The notes under the pieces: generated by a model | What the model saw: the letters and a program-made list of their open reading frames with translations, nothing else | Told to the model about the DNA's origin: nothing | Databases searched by the model: none | Program-made: the position numbers and the translations under genes | Shown: positions 7,510 through 15,444 of the stretch, piece after piece | Layout: each line of letters begins with the position of its first letter | Numbering within the stretch: the first letter of the stretch is position 1 | NCBI GenBank assembly: GCA_002392275.1 | Contig: DGGQ01000177.1 | Span: forward strand, 1 to 28,788 | DNA from: Treponema sp. UBA3870 | GTDB taxonomy: Bacteria > Spirochaetota > Spirochaetia > Treponematales > Treponemataceae | Length of the DNA stretch: 28,788 bases | Direction: 5' to 3'

Positions 7510-9744
7510 TTAGTAACTGACTTCGTTAGATGTGTCGGGTAAATCTTCCGAGAATGTATCCTGAATGAAAATGTAAACCTTGTCGTTCGGGTCGCTTGTT
7601 CCTGTAAAGCAGAGCGTCACGGAATTTTGCGTTCCAGTATTTCCAATCGGATGGAAAATGAATCCGGTCGGCTGGAGGTCAAGGTTAACGCCAATCTTTG
7701 TGAGTATTGGACCGTAGTAGTTCTTGTTGCTCACGACATTCTTGTACTTTTCCGCCCAGAGATTGATTCCGCTGTTTATATTTCCGGTCAATGTGCCAAT
7801 GTTTTGCTCTGAAATAATATATTGCCATGATGTTGCATAAATATTTGTTGCGATATCATGCTTTGGTTTCTGAACGGCAGGGGTTACAGAAATTGAATGT
7901 TCAAGGGCTGGTGTACAGTTTAGACTTGGGAAAAATTTATTTTCAAATACTTTTCCTGCGGAATAGCTTGCCCTAAATCCAACCGCCTGCACATATTCCT
8001 TGAACAAGTCGTTCCATGTATAATTTGTATTGTTGATTTCATTGACCGCATTCACCACGCTGTCTATTCCAACGTATGCGTTCGTGCTCATTTTTTGAAC
8101 AAGTTTTGCGCCACCGTAGTTCCTTGCAAGCCATGCTCCAAATGCGTAGGCTGTTCCGTATGAAACCCATGAGTTCTGGTCCAGATACTGTGCGGCTCCA
8201 GAATAATAATAGTAGCCGTTGAAGTTGGGGATGCGTCCGTCCTGCACTTTTTCCGTAAGTCCAAGCTGGGCCTGGAGCAAATCTTCGCAGAGCATGGAAA
8301 GCATTTCGTTGTACCAGACGCAGCTGTTTGTGTCCAGATTGTTACGCATGTTTTTCTGGTTGAAGTTAATCATGTGCTGGTACTCGTGGAAGAGCGTTGA
8401 GATTACAGTGTCACTGACTTTGTTTCCATTTCCATCGTATGAGTAGTTTCCATTTGTGCCGCTCACATAGTTGCAGAAAGGAATGTCGATGTAGAAATAT
8501 TTTCCCTCGTTTGTAGATTTGTATGCTCCGCTTGAACTGTAGCTGCTGGCGTAATAGTCCTTTGCCCAGAAGTAGCCGACGACACCGCACTGTGATTTTG
8601 CAGCCAGACCGTAGTCCTTTCCAATGTCCGTAAGAACAATGTTGATGTAGTCCTTTGTTGGATAGCTTGACATGTTGTCCGTTCCGCTTCTTGTGATTAG
8701 CAAGTCTGATGTTGTACCAAAGATGGCTTCCTCAAGCGCATAGTTTTTGATGAACTTTGTGATTATGTCGTCAATCACCCCAATGCTGACCTTGTTTCCG
8801 CTTGATGTTTCCGCAACGTTAGATGGATTTACCCAAACGAGTGCCTTGATTTTGGGATTGGTGTTTGTGTCGCTTGTGTCATATCCAATGGCGTAGAGCT
8901 TCATCACTTCCTGCTCATACTTTGTGAGGTTGCTGTCCTGGTCCACGTAGATTGAGCGCGTGTCTCCTATAAGTGGATTTGATGCGTTGAATGTGTCGCT
9001 TGTTGCCCCTGAGCGTCCCCTTGGTTTTACAACGGTGATGTCCTCGTCCGCAGGTGGAACAAAGGATTTTATCGCTGGAGCCTGGATTTCTGGAAGCTCC
9101 TCCGTGTCTGAATCAGCAGACCTTGAAATGACGGATGCTGACACTCCCGAACTTGCCGCTGGAATGTATCTTCTTACCGCAGTTGATGATATTGCGGAGC
9201 TTGTTCCCAGGTTGACGTTCGCGTATGTGATAGTCTTTCCCTGTACGTCGTTCAAAGTTACAACGCTTGTATTTGCGGGAAGTTCATAGAATGAGGAGCT
9301 TGCATTGGAACCATTGTATGTGGTTGTGGCCGATGCGTCTGCGCTTGGTGTTGCTGTTGCCGATTTTGAATCCACAATCTCATTGTTGCTGTCCGTCAGG
9401 TAGACCGTGAATTTGTACTGGGTTCCGTTTGAGAGTCTGCCGTTTGTAAGGGAGCTGTTGATAATCTTGTAGTTGTCATTTTGGGAAAGCGTTATGTCGC
9501 CCAAAGTCTGGTTTTCGTTCGATGCCAACGCCCATGAAAGGTGCAGCCCGTAGCTTGATATGGAACCATTGGACCAGGAGACGATTGCACCTTCGTTGAT
9601 TCCAGTTGCCGTTACCGATGAAAGTTTTGTGTCAAAAAGTTCCGGCATGAGAAGTATGGTCAAAATCTCGACACAGCTTGTCATGGAAAGGGATGCCACT
9701 GCAATTGCGATGGCCCCGAATATTTTCAGTATTTTCTTTTTCAT
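7510..9744 (-). CDS. Lipoprotein with M30-like HExxH metallopeptidase domain
   Basis: 744 residues. A lipoprotein signal ends at C24 (SMTSC). Residues about 40-133 look like a fibronectin type III domain (VSWSNG, GLHLSWAL, TQYKFTVYLTD). A Ser/Thr-rich linker follows to about residue 260. The peptidase domain carries HEYQH (453-457) and a downstream NEMLSMLCED (479-488) whose E480 is the likely third zinc ligand, as in hyicolysin-type (M30) gluzincins. It should be anchored at the cell surface and digest host or dietary protein. AAGGAG lies ten bases upstream of the ATG. It follows a small lipoprotein gene by 35 bases and precedes the aminopeptidase by 16. A shorter relative lies at 25522-27204. 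Confidence 0.85.
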   Translation of the reverse strand: MKKKILKIFGAIAIAVASLSMTSCVEILTILLMPELFDTKLSSVTATGINEGAIVSWSNGSISSYGLHLSWALASNENQTLGDITLSQNDNYKIINSSLTNGRLSNGTQYKFTVYLTDSNNEIVDSKSATATPSADASATTTYNGSNASSSFYELPANTSVVTLNDVQGKTITYANVNLGTSSAISSTAVRRYIPAASSGVSASVISRSADSDTEELPEIQAPAIKSFVPPADEDITVVKPRGRSGATSDTFNASNPLIGDTRSIYVDQDSNLTKYEQEVMKLYAIGYDTSDTNTNPKIKALVWVNPSNVAETSSGNKVSIGVIDDIITKFIKNYALEEAIFGTTSDLLITRSGTDNMSSYPTKDYINIVLTDIGKDYGLAAKSQCGVVGYFWAKDYYASSYSSSGAYKSTNEGKYFYIDIPFCNYVSGTNGNYSYDGNGNKVSDTVISTLFHEYQHMINFNQKNMRNNLDTNSCVWYNEMLSMLCEDLLQAQLGLTEKVQDGRIPNFNGYYYYSGAAQYLDQNSWVSYGTAYAFGAWLARNYGGAKLVQKMSTNAYVGIDSVVNAVNEINNTNYTWNDLFKEYVQAVGFRASYSAGKVFENKFFPSLNCTPALEHSISVTPAVQKPKHDIATNIYATSWQYIISEQNIGTLTGNINSGINLWAEKYKNVVSNKNYYGPILTKIGVNLDLQPTGFIFHPIGNTGTQNSVTLCFTGTSDPNDKVYIFIQDTFSEDLPDTSNEVSY

Positions 9745-9779
9745 AAAATGAAATCTCCTTGAATGTTTGTGGTGGTGGA

Positions 9780-10235
9780 CTACAGTTTGCCTTTTACTTT
9801 GTAGACAACTCTGTAAGGACTGTTTATACCTTCTGGATAATTTGTTCCCATATCGTTGAGTTCTGCTTTGAGCTCTTTTACTTTATCGGTGTATTTGAAA
9901 ACGTAGGTTTTGGAACTAGTATTTAATTCAATGGTCTTGTTGTTCTGATTGATTTGGTATGAACCGCTTAATGTTTCTGTTCCAATTACCCAAGTGAATG
10001 CTGTGCCAGTGCTATTGAACGTGATAGTAGAATTCGGAATTGAAGGAGAAATGTTAATTGGGTCTAGGTCCGTGTTTGGTTGACCTGGTTGGCTTGGCCC
10101 TGAAAAATGCATTTCTGATAACTCATATACATATCCTGCTACGGTTAATGTATCGATATAACTCTTGCACCCTGCAAAAAACATCGAGACCAGCAGAACG
10201 GTTCCCAACGTCGCAAACTTAAACAACTTTTTCAT
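9780..10235 (-). CDS. Small lipoprotein of unknown function
   Basis: 151 residues with a lipoprotein signal and cleavage before C23 (FFAGC). The mature part is Asn/Thr/Ser-rich and looks like a compact beta barrel: strands NSTITFNSTGTAFTWVIG, TLSGSYQINQ, KTIELNTSSKTYVFKY. This is the pattern of small periplasmic or surface lipocalin-like lipoproteins, but no family can be named. The ATG at 10235 has GGGAGG eight bases upstream; the in-frame TTG one codon earlier is not needed. It heads the run of reverse-strand genes that continues through the M30-like protease, M29 aminopeptidase and small secreted protein, with gaps of 35, 16 and 29 bases. Confidence 0.8.
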   Translation of the reverse strand: MKKLFKFATLGTVLLVSMFFAGCKSYIDTLTVAGYVYELSEMHFSGPSQPGQPNTDLDPINISPSIPNSTITFNSTGTAFTWVIGTETLSGSYQINQNNKTIELNTSSKTYVFKYTDKVKELKAELNDMGTNYPEGINSPYRVVYKVKGKL

Positions 10236-10250
10236 CAAAAAAACCTCCCG

Positions 10251-10308
10251 TTCCCGTTAATGGGAATTTCTCTCCATAGGGTATCTCTAAAGACTGAAGG
10301 TTTTAGAG
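10251..10308 (-). promoter_or_regulatory. Leader with two inverted repeats before the protease operon
   Basis: TTCCC-gttaat-GGGAA (10251-10266) sits just upstream of the GGGAGG ribosome site of the small lipoprotein, and CTCTAAA/TTTAGAG (10285-10291 / 10302-10308) lies a little further up. A TATATT at 10318-10323 (reverse) could be the -10, giving a leader of about 75 bases. The hairpins could modulate translation; no known riboswitch is recognised. Confidence 0.35.
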
Positions 10309-10385
10309 CTTCCCAATAATATAACAACTTTTGTAGATTTAAATTACAGATTCAAATCCCACTTACCTCTATTTTAAGTATTTAT

Positions 10386-10412
10386 GTAGAAAATTCAAGG
10401 AAAATTTTCTAC
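10386..10412. promoter_or_regulatory. Perfect 10-bp inverted repeat in a divergent promoter region
   Basis: GTAGAAAATT (10386-10395) and AATTTTCTAC (10403-10412) around seven bases. It lies between the divergent protease operon and the TraB-like gene, 13 bases before the -35 of the latter. There is no T tract, so an operator is more likely than a terminator. Confidence 0.55.
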
Positions 10413-10424
10413 ACCGCGAAACTG

Positions 10425-10452
10425 TTGTATTTTTATGGTGTTTTGATATAAT
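10425..10452 (+). promoter_or_regulatory. Promoter of the TraB/GumN gene
   Basis: TTGTAT (10425-10430), a 16-base spacer and a perfect TATAAT (10447-10452), 31 bases before the start codon. Confidence 0.75.
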
Positions 10453-10483
10453 AAGGCAATCATCTGTTTTGAGGGGGATTCCC

Positions 10484-11482
10484 ATGAAAAATCGGGGTAA
10501 ACTTATCTTCGCAATTCTTTTTTTGCTTTTTTCTTCTATTAATATGTCGTTCGCGCAGTCGAATGTAACTGTGCAGCCCTATTTTTTTGCAAGGCATAGG
10601 AATGTTGAAAATGCGTCCACACAAAAAGCGACGCTCGAAAATATTGACAGGATGTTCTGGAAACTTTCGGGATTTGACTCAAAGGGCCGCCCCGCCACTG
10701 TCTACATGCTTGGAACAATCCATATTGGCGACGACAGACTTTTTCCGCTGCCGGAATCCGTGATGAACGCATTTGGTAGTGCGAAACGCATTGCCGCAGA
10801 AATATCCAGTGATGACATGGAGGACATTGAGACTGAATTGCTCAACAAGATGATGAAATCCATGATTGCCGCGAACGGGCGAAATGTTCTGGACTATCTG
10901 ACGGAAGAGCAAAAGGCGACGGTTCTTTCTTTGGGAAAGGAGGTTGTGGACACGCTTTCCAATTTTGAGCCGTGGGTTATGCTCCAGTCTCTTTCAACTG
11001 GGTCGTATTCAAAAGCTGGTCTTGAAGGTGTCAGCGGAATCGATATGTACTTGATGGGACTGCTTGCGGAGGAAGGAAAAACGTGGGAAGGTCTTGATAC
11101 TCTTGAAACCCAGATAAATGCTTTGAGTTTTGGAGATTACGACGAGCAGCTCTATCTTTTGAAGGGAACCCTTGACCAGATTGCTCATCCAGAAAAAAGC
11201 AACGAATACATTGCCGACCTCTACAGCGCATATCTTTCTGGAGACATCGATGTGATTGCAAAAATCACCGAGGAGGAAATGAAACCAAAAGATGGCGAGA
11301 TGAAGGAATTTGAGGAAGCCTACTACGATGCCCTTATGTACAACAGAAACAAGGACTGGTCCCAAAAAATTGGCAAGTGGATAAAGGAAGGTGGAACAAC
11401 ATTCATTTTTGCGGGATGTGCACATTTTGTCGGCGACAAATCCGTTTTCCATTACCTGCGCGAAAATGGAGTGATTGAGTAA
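10484..11482 (+). CDS. Secreted TraB/GumN family protein
   Basis: 332 residues from an ATG with GGGGG eight bases upstream; an in-frame TTG 15 bases earlier overlaps that ribosome site and is rejected. A signal peptide (MKNRGKL, hydrophobic to SFAQ at about 25) directs export. Family hallmarks are the N-terminal GTIH (77-80), an acidic E106 in AAEISSD, and the C-terminal AGCAHFVGDKSV followed by YLRENG near the end. TraB/GumN proteins are proposed metal-dependent proteases that act in envelope or signalling contexts; the substrate here is unknown. An antitoxin gene follows 31 bases later in the same direction. Confidence 0.85.
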   Translation: MKNRGKLIFAILFLLFSSINMSFAQSNVTVQPYFFARHRNVENASTQKATLENIDRMFWKLSGFDSKGRPATVYMLGTIHIGDDRLFPLPESVMNAFGSAKRIAAEISSDDMEDIETELLNKMMKSMIAANGRNVLDYLTEEQKATVLSLGKEVVDTLSNFEPWVMLQSLSTGSYSKAGLEGVSGIDMYLMGLLAEEGKTWEGLDTLETQINALSFGDYDEQLYLLKGTLDQIAHPEKSNEYIADLYSAYLSGDIDVIAKITEEEMKPKDGEMKEFEEAYYDALMYNRNKDWSQKIGKWIKEGGTTFIFAGCAHFVGDKSVFHYLRENGVIE

Positions 11483-11513
11483 AGTTTCAGTAAAACAGAT
11501 ACGAGGTACGGAT

Positions 11514-11756
11514 ATGCCAGAGGTGGTAAAAGAGATAAACAGTTTGTTGAAAACCCTTGAACGTGAGGACTACTCTATTATAATTGATTATATAAAGCTC
11601 GTCTCCCAAAACAGAAAAAAACAGCGGGCTTTGGAGACTATTGCCGCCATGAATGAATTCCATTCAGTATTAGGGAAAGATACTGGCTGGAAAAATGAAG
11701 AAGAGATGTTGAAGGATATGGCAGAATTCAGAAAATCAAGAATGGAAAAAGCGTGA
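11514..11756 (+). CDS. Antitoxin of a PIN-type toxin-antitoxin pair
   Basis: 80 residues, mostly helical and charged (PEVVKEINSLLKTLERED, EEEMLKDMAEFRKSRMEK). The ATG has GAGG seven bases upstream; an in-frame TTG 39 bases earlier overlaps the TraB stop and is less likely. Its stop overlaps the start of the next frame (the A of TGA begins the ATG), the usual arrangement of type II toxin-antitoxin operons. The following frame begins as a PIN-domain toxin, which supports the antitoxin call. The family name cannot be given from sequence alone. Confidence 0.7.
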   Translation: MPEVVKEINSLLKTLEREDYSIIIDYIKLVSQNRKKQRALETIAAMNEFHSVLGKDTGWKNEEEMLKDMAEFRKSRMEKA

Positions 11757-11869
11757 TGAAAATTATGTTGGATACAAATGTTTTGATTTCTGCCCTTGTG
11801 TTTGGAGGAAAAACAAAACTGCTCCTTGAAAATTTGATTCTTTCTGATAAGGGATTTAGAAACTCCTGA
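11756..11869 (+). pseudogene. Truncated PIN-domain toxin remnant
   Basis: Too short for most gene callers. The frame reads MKIMLDTNVLISALVFGG and goes on to KGFRNS and a stop after 37 codons. MLDTNVLISAL is the first strand and helix of a PIN ribonuclease, including its first catalytic aspartate (D6). A full PIN toxin runs about 130-140 residues, so all later catalytic acids are missing. The terminator begins 11 bases after the stop, so the rest was deleted rather than frameshifted. The toxin should be inactive. Confidence 0.8.
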
Positions 11870-11879
11870 TGTTTAAAAA

Positions 11880-11917
11880 AGGCTGTCGCAAAGTTCGTGT
11901 GACAGCCTCTTGTTTTT
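11880..11917. terminator. Bidirectional terminator
   Basis: AGGCTGTC (11880-11887) pairs perfectly with GACAGCCT (11901-11908). A T-rich tract follows on the forward strand, and a run of six A precedes the stem, giving six T on the reverse strand. It ends both the TraB/antitoxin transcript and the convergent TPM operon. Confidence 0.85.
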
Positions 11918-12890
11918 AAAAATGTCCGCTGGAATGTGAGTGACCACCGCCGCCACCACCGCCACTTCTGGAGGATGTTTCTATTGTCCTTGTGAATGTT
12001 GTGGAATATTTGTAGATATCCTTCTGTTCATGCATCTCAACTCCGCTTTCCGCGATATAGGAGTCTGCTTCCGTGGCAAACGCTACGTTTCTCATTCTCT
12101 TCTTTTCGCTTGCAAGACGGATCAATGCAAAAATCAATGCGACAAGGAGTGCTATTCCACCGGCCAATAGGAAATGGTTTCTATTTACTTCCATTGCCCT
12201 TGCAGCTTGTACTGCTTTGTACTGGGAAAGACCTGTTTCGTAATTGGCATTTTGCTGGCGGTCCTCGTCCAGATAATAGTAAACGGTTTCAAGGTAGCTG
12301 ATAAATCCATTGTACCAATCGTTGTTTTTGAAATCCGGCGTGAAAGCTTCAATCAACTTGTTTCTGCGGCTGTCGGAGAATGCAACGTTTCCATAGCCAT
12401 GCGCATCCAAATCAAAACTTCTGTCGTCCATTGACATCAAAAATGAAAGCGAGCTTCTCTGGTCGCCCAGACCAAAATTTTTCTGCTCAAAAATTTTTTC
12501 ATTGGCAAGTTCTATGTTTGAGGCATATTTTTCGTAGTCGTTGATTATTGTTATGTACAATCCAATTTCATAATCAGCGGACAGCGATAGTAGATATGAT
12601 GCTATTTCTTGATGCTGTTCATCTGAAAGAAGACCAACCTCATCAACAAGGAAAGTCATGTCTGAAATTTTGTCCAGACGCTCATAATACGCATCGTCGT
12701 AATCACCGTAGTCGTCATATTCATCGTAATCACCGTAGTCGTCATATTCATCATAATCATCGTAGTCGCCGTCATAATCGTAGCCCAGCTCGTCAAGGTC
12801 GTAGAAATCATTCTGCGCAAAAACCGGACCCGCAATCAGACCAAAACTTAGGACCGCAAGCACTGTAAAAATAAGTTTTCTGTTTTTCAT
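11916..12890 (-). CDS. TPM-domain membrane protein with acidic Asp/Tyr repeat (YdjH/YgcG-like)
   Basis: 324 residues. Order: signal peptide (1-25), a very acidic Asp/Tyr repeat (about 28-68, unit YDEYDDYGD), a TPM domain (about 75-205: FLVDEVGLLSDEQ, ADYEIGLYITI, LSFLMSM, RNKLIEAF), one membrane helix (239-259), a cytoplasmic stretch and a Gly/His/Ser tail (309-324). TPM domains occur in exported proteins tied to membrane stress and photosystem repair. It sits 19 bases downstream of the zinc-ribbon membrane protein. In Bacillus such proteins act with an SPFH/zinc-ribbon protein; one lies at 18081 here. Two adjacent ATGs exist; the second has GGAG six bases upstream. Confidence 0.85.
   Translation of the reverse strand: MKNRKLIFTVLAVLSFGLIAGPVFAQNDFYDLDELGYDYDGDYDDYDEYDDYGDYDEYDDYGDYDDAYYERLDKISDMTFLVDEVGLLSDEQHQEIASYLLSLSADYEIGLYITIINDYEKYASNIELANEKIFEQKNFGLGDQRSSLSFLMSMDDRSFDLDAHGYGNVAFSDSRRNKLIEAFTPDFKNNDWYNGFISYLETVYYYLDEDRQQNANYETGLSQYKAVQAARAMEVNRNHFLLAGGIALLVALIFALIRLASEKKRMRNVAFATEADSYIAESGVEMHEQKDIYKYSTTFTRTIETSSRSGGGGGGGHSHSSGHF
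12698..12790 (-). repeat. In-gene 27-bp tandem repeat coding for YDEYDDYGD
   Basis: Two perfect 27-bp units (12698-12724 and 12725-12751) followed by a decayed copy up to about 12790. Being a multiple of three, the repeat can change in number without breaking the frame, so the acidic segment is likely length-variable between strains. Confidence 0.85.
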
Positions 12891-12909
12891 CATTCACTCC
12901 AATTCCTTT

Positions 12910-14079
12910 TCAGTCAGCAAACCATTTGATAAGCAGCATGGCGATTGCCGCGACCGCAGCTCCAATTCCAATTCCAATCAGGAAGTTAATCAGGAAGAAG
13001 AGGAAAGAACGACCCTTGCTTATTGGCAGATTTCCAACAACCTTTCCTGTCTGACCGTTGACCGCAAAAAGGAATTTCTGTTCGTTCCATTTTGTGTAGA
13101 GGAGGTAGACTGGAATCAGTGCATAGTGGACTTTTCCGTTTTTGATTGAAATATTTGTTCCAGTGATCTTGCATGTGTCGTATCCGGTAACGGTGTCTTC
13201 CATTGCGTCAACAAATGTTTTTGCACATCTGTTGTGGGCGCGGCTTGAACATTGGTCAACGGTGACATCGTATTTGTCGGCAAGGTAGCCTGGAAGATAT
13301 GCGGTGGAAAATTCTTTCATCTCGTCGTAGTTGAAAGGCTCCAGGGAATCCATCATGTCGTCGGGCATTTTTTCTGATGCGTCTACCGGGATTTTTGTGA
13401 AATCAATTTTTCCGGAGCGGATGCAGTCGAAGTATCTTGTGGTTGTGGTCTCCTTGTTTCCATGCCTGATTGTTGTGGAGGATGATGTTTTGAAATTGAC
13501 TGTTCCCTCAGATGTTCCATCAAAAAGCCAGAAAGGAACATAGATTCCCTTTATCTCTTCTAGATGGTTTTGGTCCGAAAAGAGTTTTGGCAAAAGGAAC
13601 TTTTTTTTGTAAAAGTTTTTCAGATTGTTGATTGCATCTTCTTTTTTGATTTTGAAAGGAATGCAGTAGTCGGGGCGCAGCGAACCAGCAAACTGTGTTT
13701 CAATTATTGTCGGATTTCCACAATATGGACAGCTTGTTGCGGCTGTTGTTGCCTCGCAAATAAGATTCGCGCCGCATGAAGGGCAGTTGTATTCCTTCAT
13801 GTTTTCACTTTCTTCACCCCAGTTTGAATTCAGTTCGTCCGTGTTCCAATGTGTATCGCCAGAGGTATACTGTTCTTCAGAAAACTCTGGGTCTTCGTTG
13901 GAATCGGTCTCATCTTCGGGATCGCCGTTGGTTTGTGTCGGCTTGTAGATTTCTTCAATCTGTTCAACAGTATAAGAACTGTCGCAGTATTCGCAGACAA
14001 TTTTTCCAGATGCTGGATTAAAATTCAGTCCACCACCACAGGCGGGACATTTGTAATTGTTAATAGACTTTGCTTCCAT
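12910..14079 (-). CDS. Zinc-ribbon membrane protein (YdjG-like)
   Basis: 389 residues. Two zinc ribbons: CPAC...CEYC (11-14, 29-32) and CPSC...CPYC about 90 residues later, separated by an acidic linker rich in Glu/Asp. The middle region contains IKGIYVPFWLFDG and AYLPGYLADKYDVT, typical of 'TFIIB zinc-binding' membrane proteins, and the C-terminus has one or two membrane helices (about 354-385). There is no signal peptide, so the ribbons face the cytoplasm. Downstream is a TPM-domain gene. No ribosome site precedes the ATG; a good promoter ends only six bases before it, so the mRNA may be leaderless. Together with the SPFH protein at 18081 this resembles the YdjG/YdjH/YdjI set. Confidence 0.8.
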   Translation of the reverse strand: MEAKSINNYKCPACGGGLNFNPASGKIVCEYCDSSYTVEQIEEIYKPTQTNGDPEDETDSNEDPEFSEEQYTSGDTHWNTDELNSNWGEESENMKEYNCPSCGANLICEATTAATSCPYCGNPTIIETQFAGSLRPDYCIPFKIKKEDAINNLKNFYKKKFLLPKLFSDQNHLEEIKGIYVPFWLFDGTSEGTVNFKTSSSTTIRHGNKETTTTRYFDCIRSGKIDFTKIPVDASEKMPDDMMDSLEPFNYDEMKEFSTAYLPGYLADKYDVTVDQCSSRAHNRCAKTFVDAMEDTVTGYDTCKITGTNISIKNGKVHYALIPVYLLYTKWNEQKFLFAVNGQTGKVVGNLPISKGRSFLFFLINFLIGIGIGAAVAAIAMLLIKWFAD

Positions 14080-14085
14080 GCCAAA

Positions 14086-14114
14086 ATTGTAGCACTGAAT
14101 CTATTGTTTTACAA
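14086..14114 (-). promoter_or_regulatory. Promoter abutting the zinc-ribbon gene start
   Basis: On the reverse strand TTGTAA (14109-14114), a 17-base spacer and TACAAT (14086-14091). Six bases separate the -10 from the ATG, so transcription should begin at or next to the start codon. Confidence 0.65.
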
Positions 14115-14159
14115 GCATAGCTTTTTCAGGCTTGGCTCTAAAACTAAAATTTTTTCTCC

Positions 14160-15443
14160 CTAATATGCAAAACGTTTGCTGTCTTCGACAAGTGCTTCTA
14201 TGGACGCATATTCGTCGGTGGCAAGGTCTAGAGCTGTGTCCGTTGTTGTCTGGAGATATGTATCCAGAACTCTTTCTTTCAGAACAGGCCAGCGGTAAGG
14301 AAGAATCTGTGGTAGCTCAAGCGACTGTTCTCCCGGAAGATTTCCCAAAAGTTCCCTGTAGTGCGCGGGGAAAACATTTGCGTTCACCTGCTTTAGTGCG
14401 GAAAATCCACCGGCAATTCCGAAAGTCACCGTGTCAAGATTCATTGTTTCGCGCCGGGTAATCAAGTCGGTCTGGGTGGTTTCGGTGGACAGCCACTGTA
14501 TGAAAGTCTCCGCACCTTTTTTGTTGTGTGCGTTGTGGAAAATCCCCATGGTGACAATATTGTCTTCGGCCATTGCTTTTCCTTCGTTGCTCACAAGCCA
14601 TCTGAATGTAAGACCAAGCGCCTGTTCATTCGACAGTGTGAAAAATTCGTCGCTGGTCATAAACACAAATGCCGCTCTTCCCGAAGCGACCTGCTTGAAT
14701 TTTGGCATGTATAGATACTTGAACTGGAAGTCAGTTTCCGTTGCCGTGCTTGTATTGAAATTGAAAGTCCATTGACGCATAAAATCAACCGTCGAATTCA
14801 GCGCGGCCTCGTTCAGTGAAAATGCGAGTCCTTTTTCCTGGTAGTCTGCACCGAAAATTTTTGTTGCCTCATAGAGAAAATCCATGTCCCAGCTGGGGGC
14901 ATACCCAATCGCGGTATAGGTATCGTCCTTCAGTGTGTTGAATTTCGCTCCAGCAATCATTAAGGTTTCAGGGGTCAGCGTGTGGTCGTTTTCAACAAGG
15001 TTTTCGTTCTGCTGTGTGAAGACCATCATCGGAAGATTGAAGCTCAGTGGAATCAGATATTGCTTGTTGTTGAGGATTCCGTAGTCCAGCATCTGCGGGT
15101 AGAAATCGTCTTTGGAAAGTTTTTCTTCATCAAAAAGATAGCCGACCGGGGAAAAGAATTTTCTTGTCTTGGAACTTTTGAGCCACGAACCAATGATAAG
15201 GTCCGGCTGTATCTCATCTTTTTCCGGTGGAAGCGAGGCGATGGGGCTTTCCTTGTAGATTGCGACGGCCTTCACATTTTTGTGCGTGAGATTGAAAAGC
15301 TCGGTATATGAGGCCAACTCCTGTCTGTCAGTCCAAATTATTATGGTTGAAGCATTTTTTGTGCAGGAGGAGAATTGGAAAGTGGAGGCAAGGACGACAG
15401 CAAAAACTGTTGCCGCCCTTTTTATGTTTTTGAGAACTGTCAA
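14160..15443 (-). CDS. Extracellular solute-binding lipoprotein (orphan)
   Basis: 427 residues from a TTG start one base after the stop of the aminotransferase gene. The N-terminus (LKNIKR, then AATVFAVVLASTFQFSSC) is a lipoprotein signal with C27 as the lipidated residue. The mature part follows family 1 ABC solute-binding proteins: IIIWTDRQELASYTELFN near the N-terminus, QPDLIIGSW, QYLIPLSFNLPMMVF, and ASGRAAFVFMTSDEF. No permease or ATPase gene is adjacent. No internal Met precedes the signal, and upstream in-frame starts would lie deep inside the aminotransferase gene, so the coupled TTG is the best choice though its ribosome site is poor. The ligand cannot be told; sugars or glycans are usual for this family. 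Confidence 0.8.
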   Translation of the reverse strand: MTVLKNIKRAATVFAVVLASTFQFSSCTKNASTIIIWTDRQELASYTELFNLTHKNVKAVAIYKESPIASLPPEKDEIQPDLIIGSWLKSSKTRKFFSPVGYLFDEEKLSKDDFYPQMLDYGILNNKQYLIPLSFNLPMMVFTQQNENLVENDHTLTPETLMIAGAKFNTLKDDTYTAIGYAPSWDMDFLYEATKIFGADYQEKGLAFSLNEAALNSTVDFMRQWTFNFNTSTATETDFQFKYLYMPKFKQVASGRAAFVFMTSDEFFTLSNEQALGLTFRWLVSNEGKAMAEDNIVTMGIFHNAHNKKGAETFIQWLSTETTQTDLITRRETMNLDTVTFGIAGGFSALKQVNANVFPAHYRELLGNLPGEQSLELPQILPYRWPVLKERVLDTYLQTTTDTALDLATDEYASIEALVEDSKRFAY

Positions 15444-15444
15444 C

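Noticed and set aside
14100..14160. Terminator after the solute-binding lipoprotein gene
   Set aside because: No stable stem with a T tract could be found in this gap.
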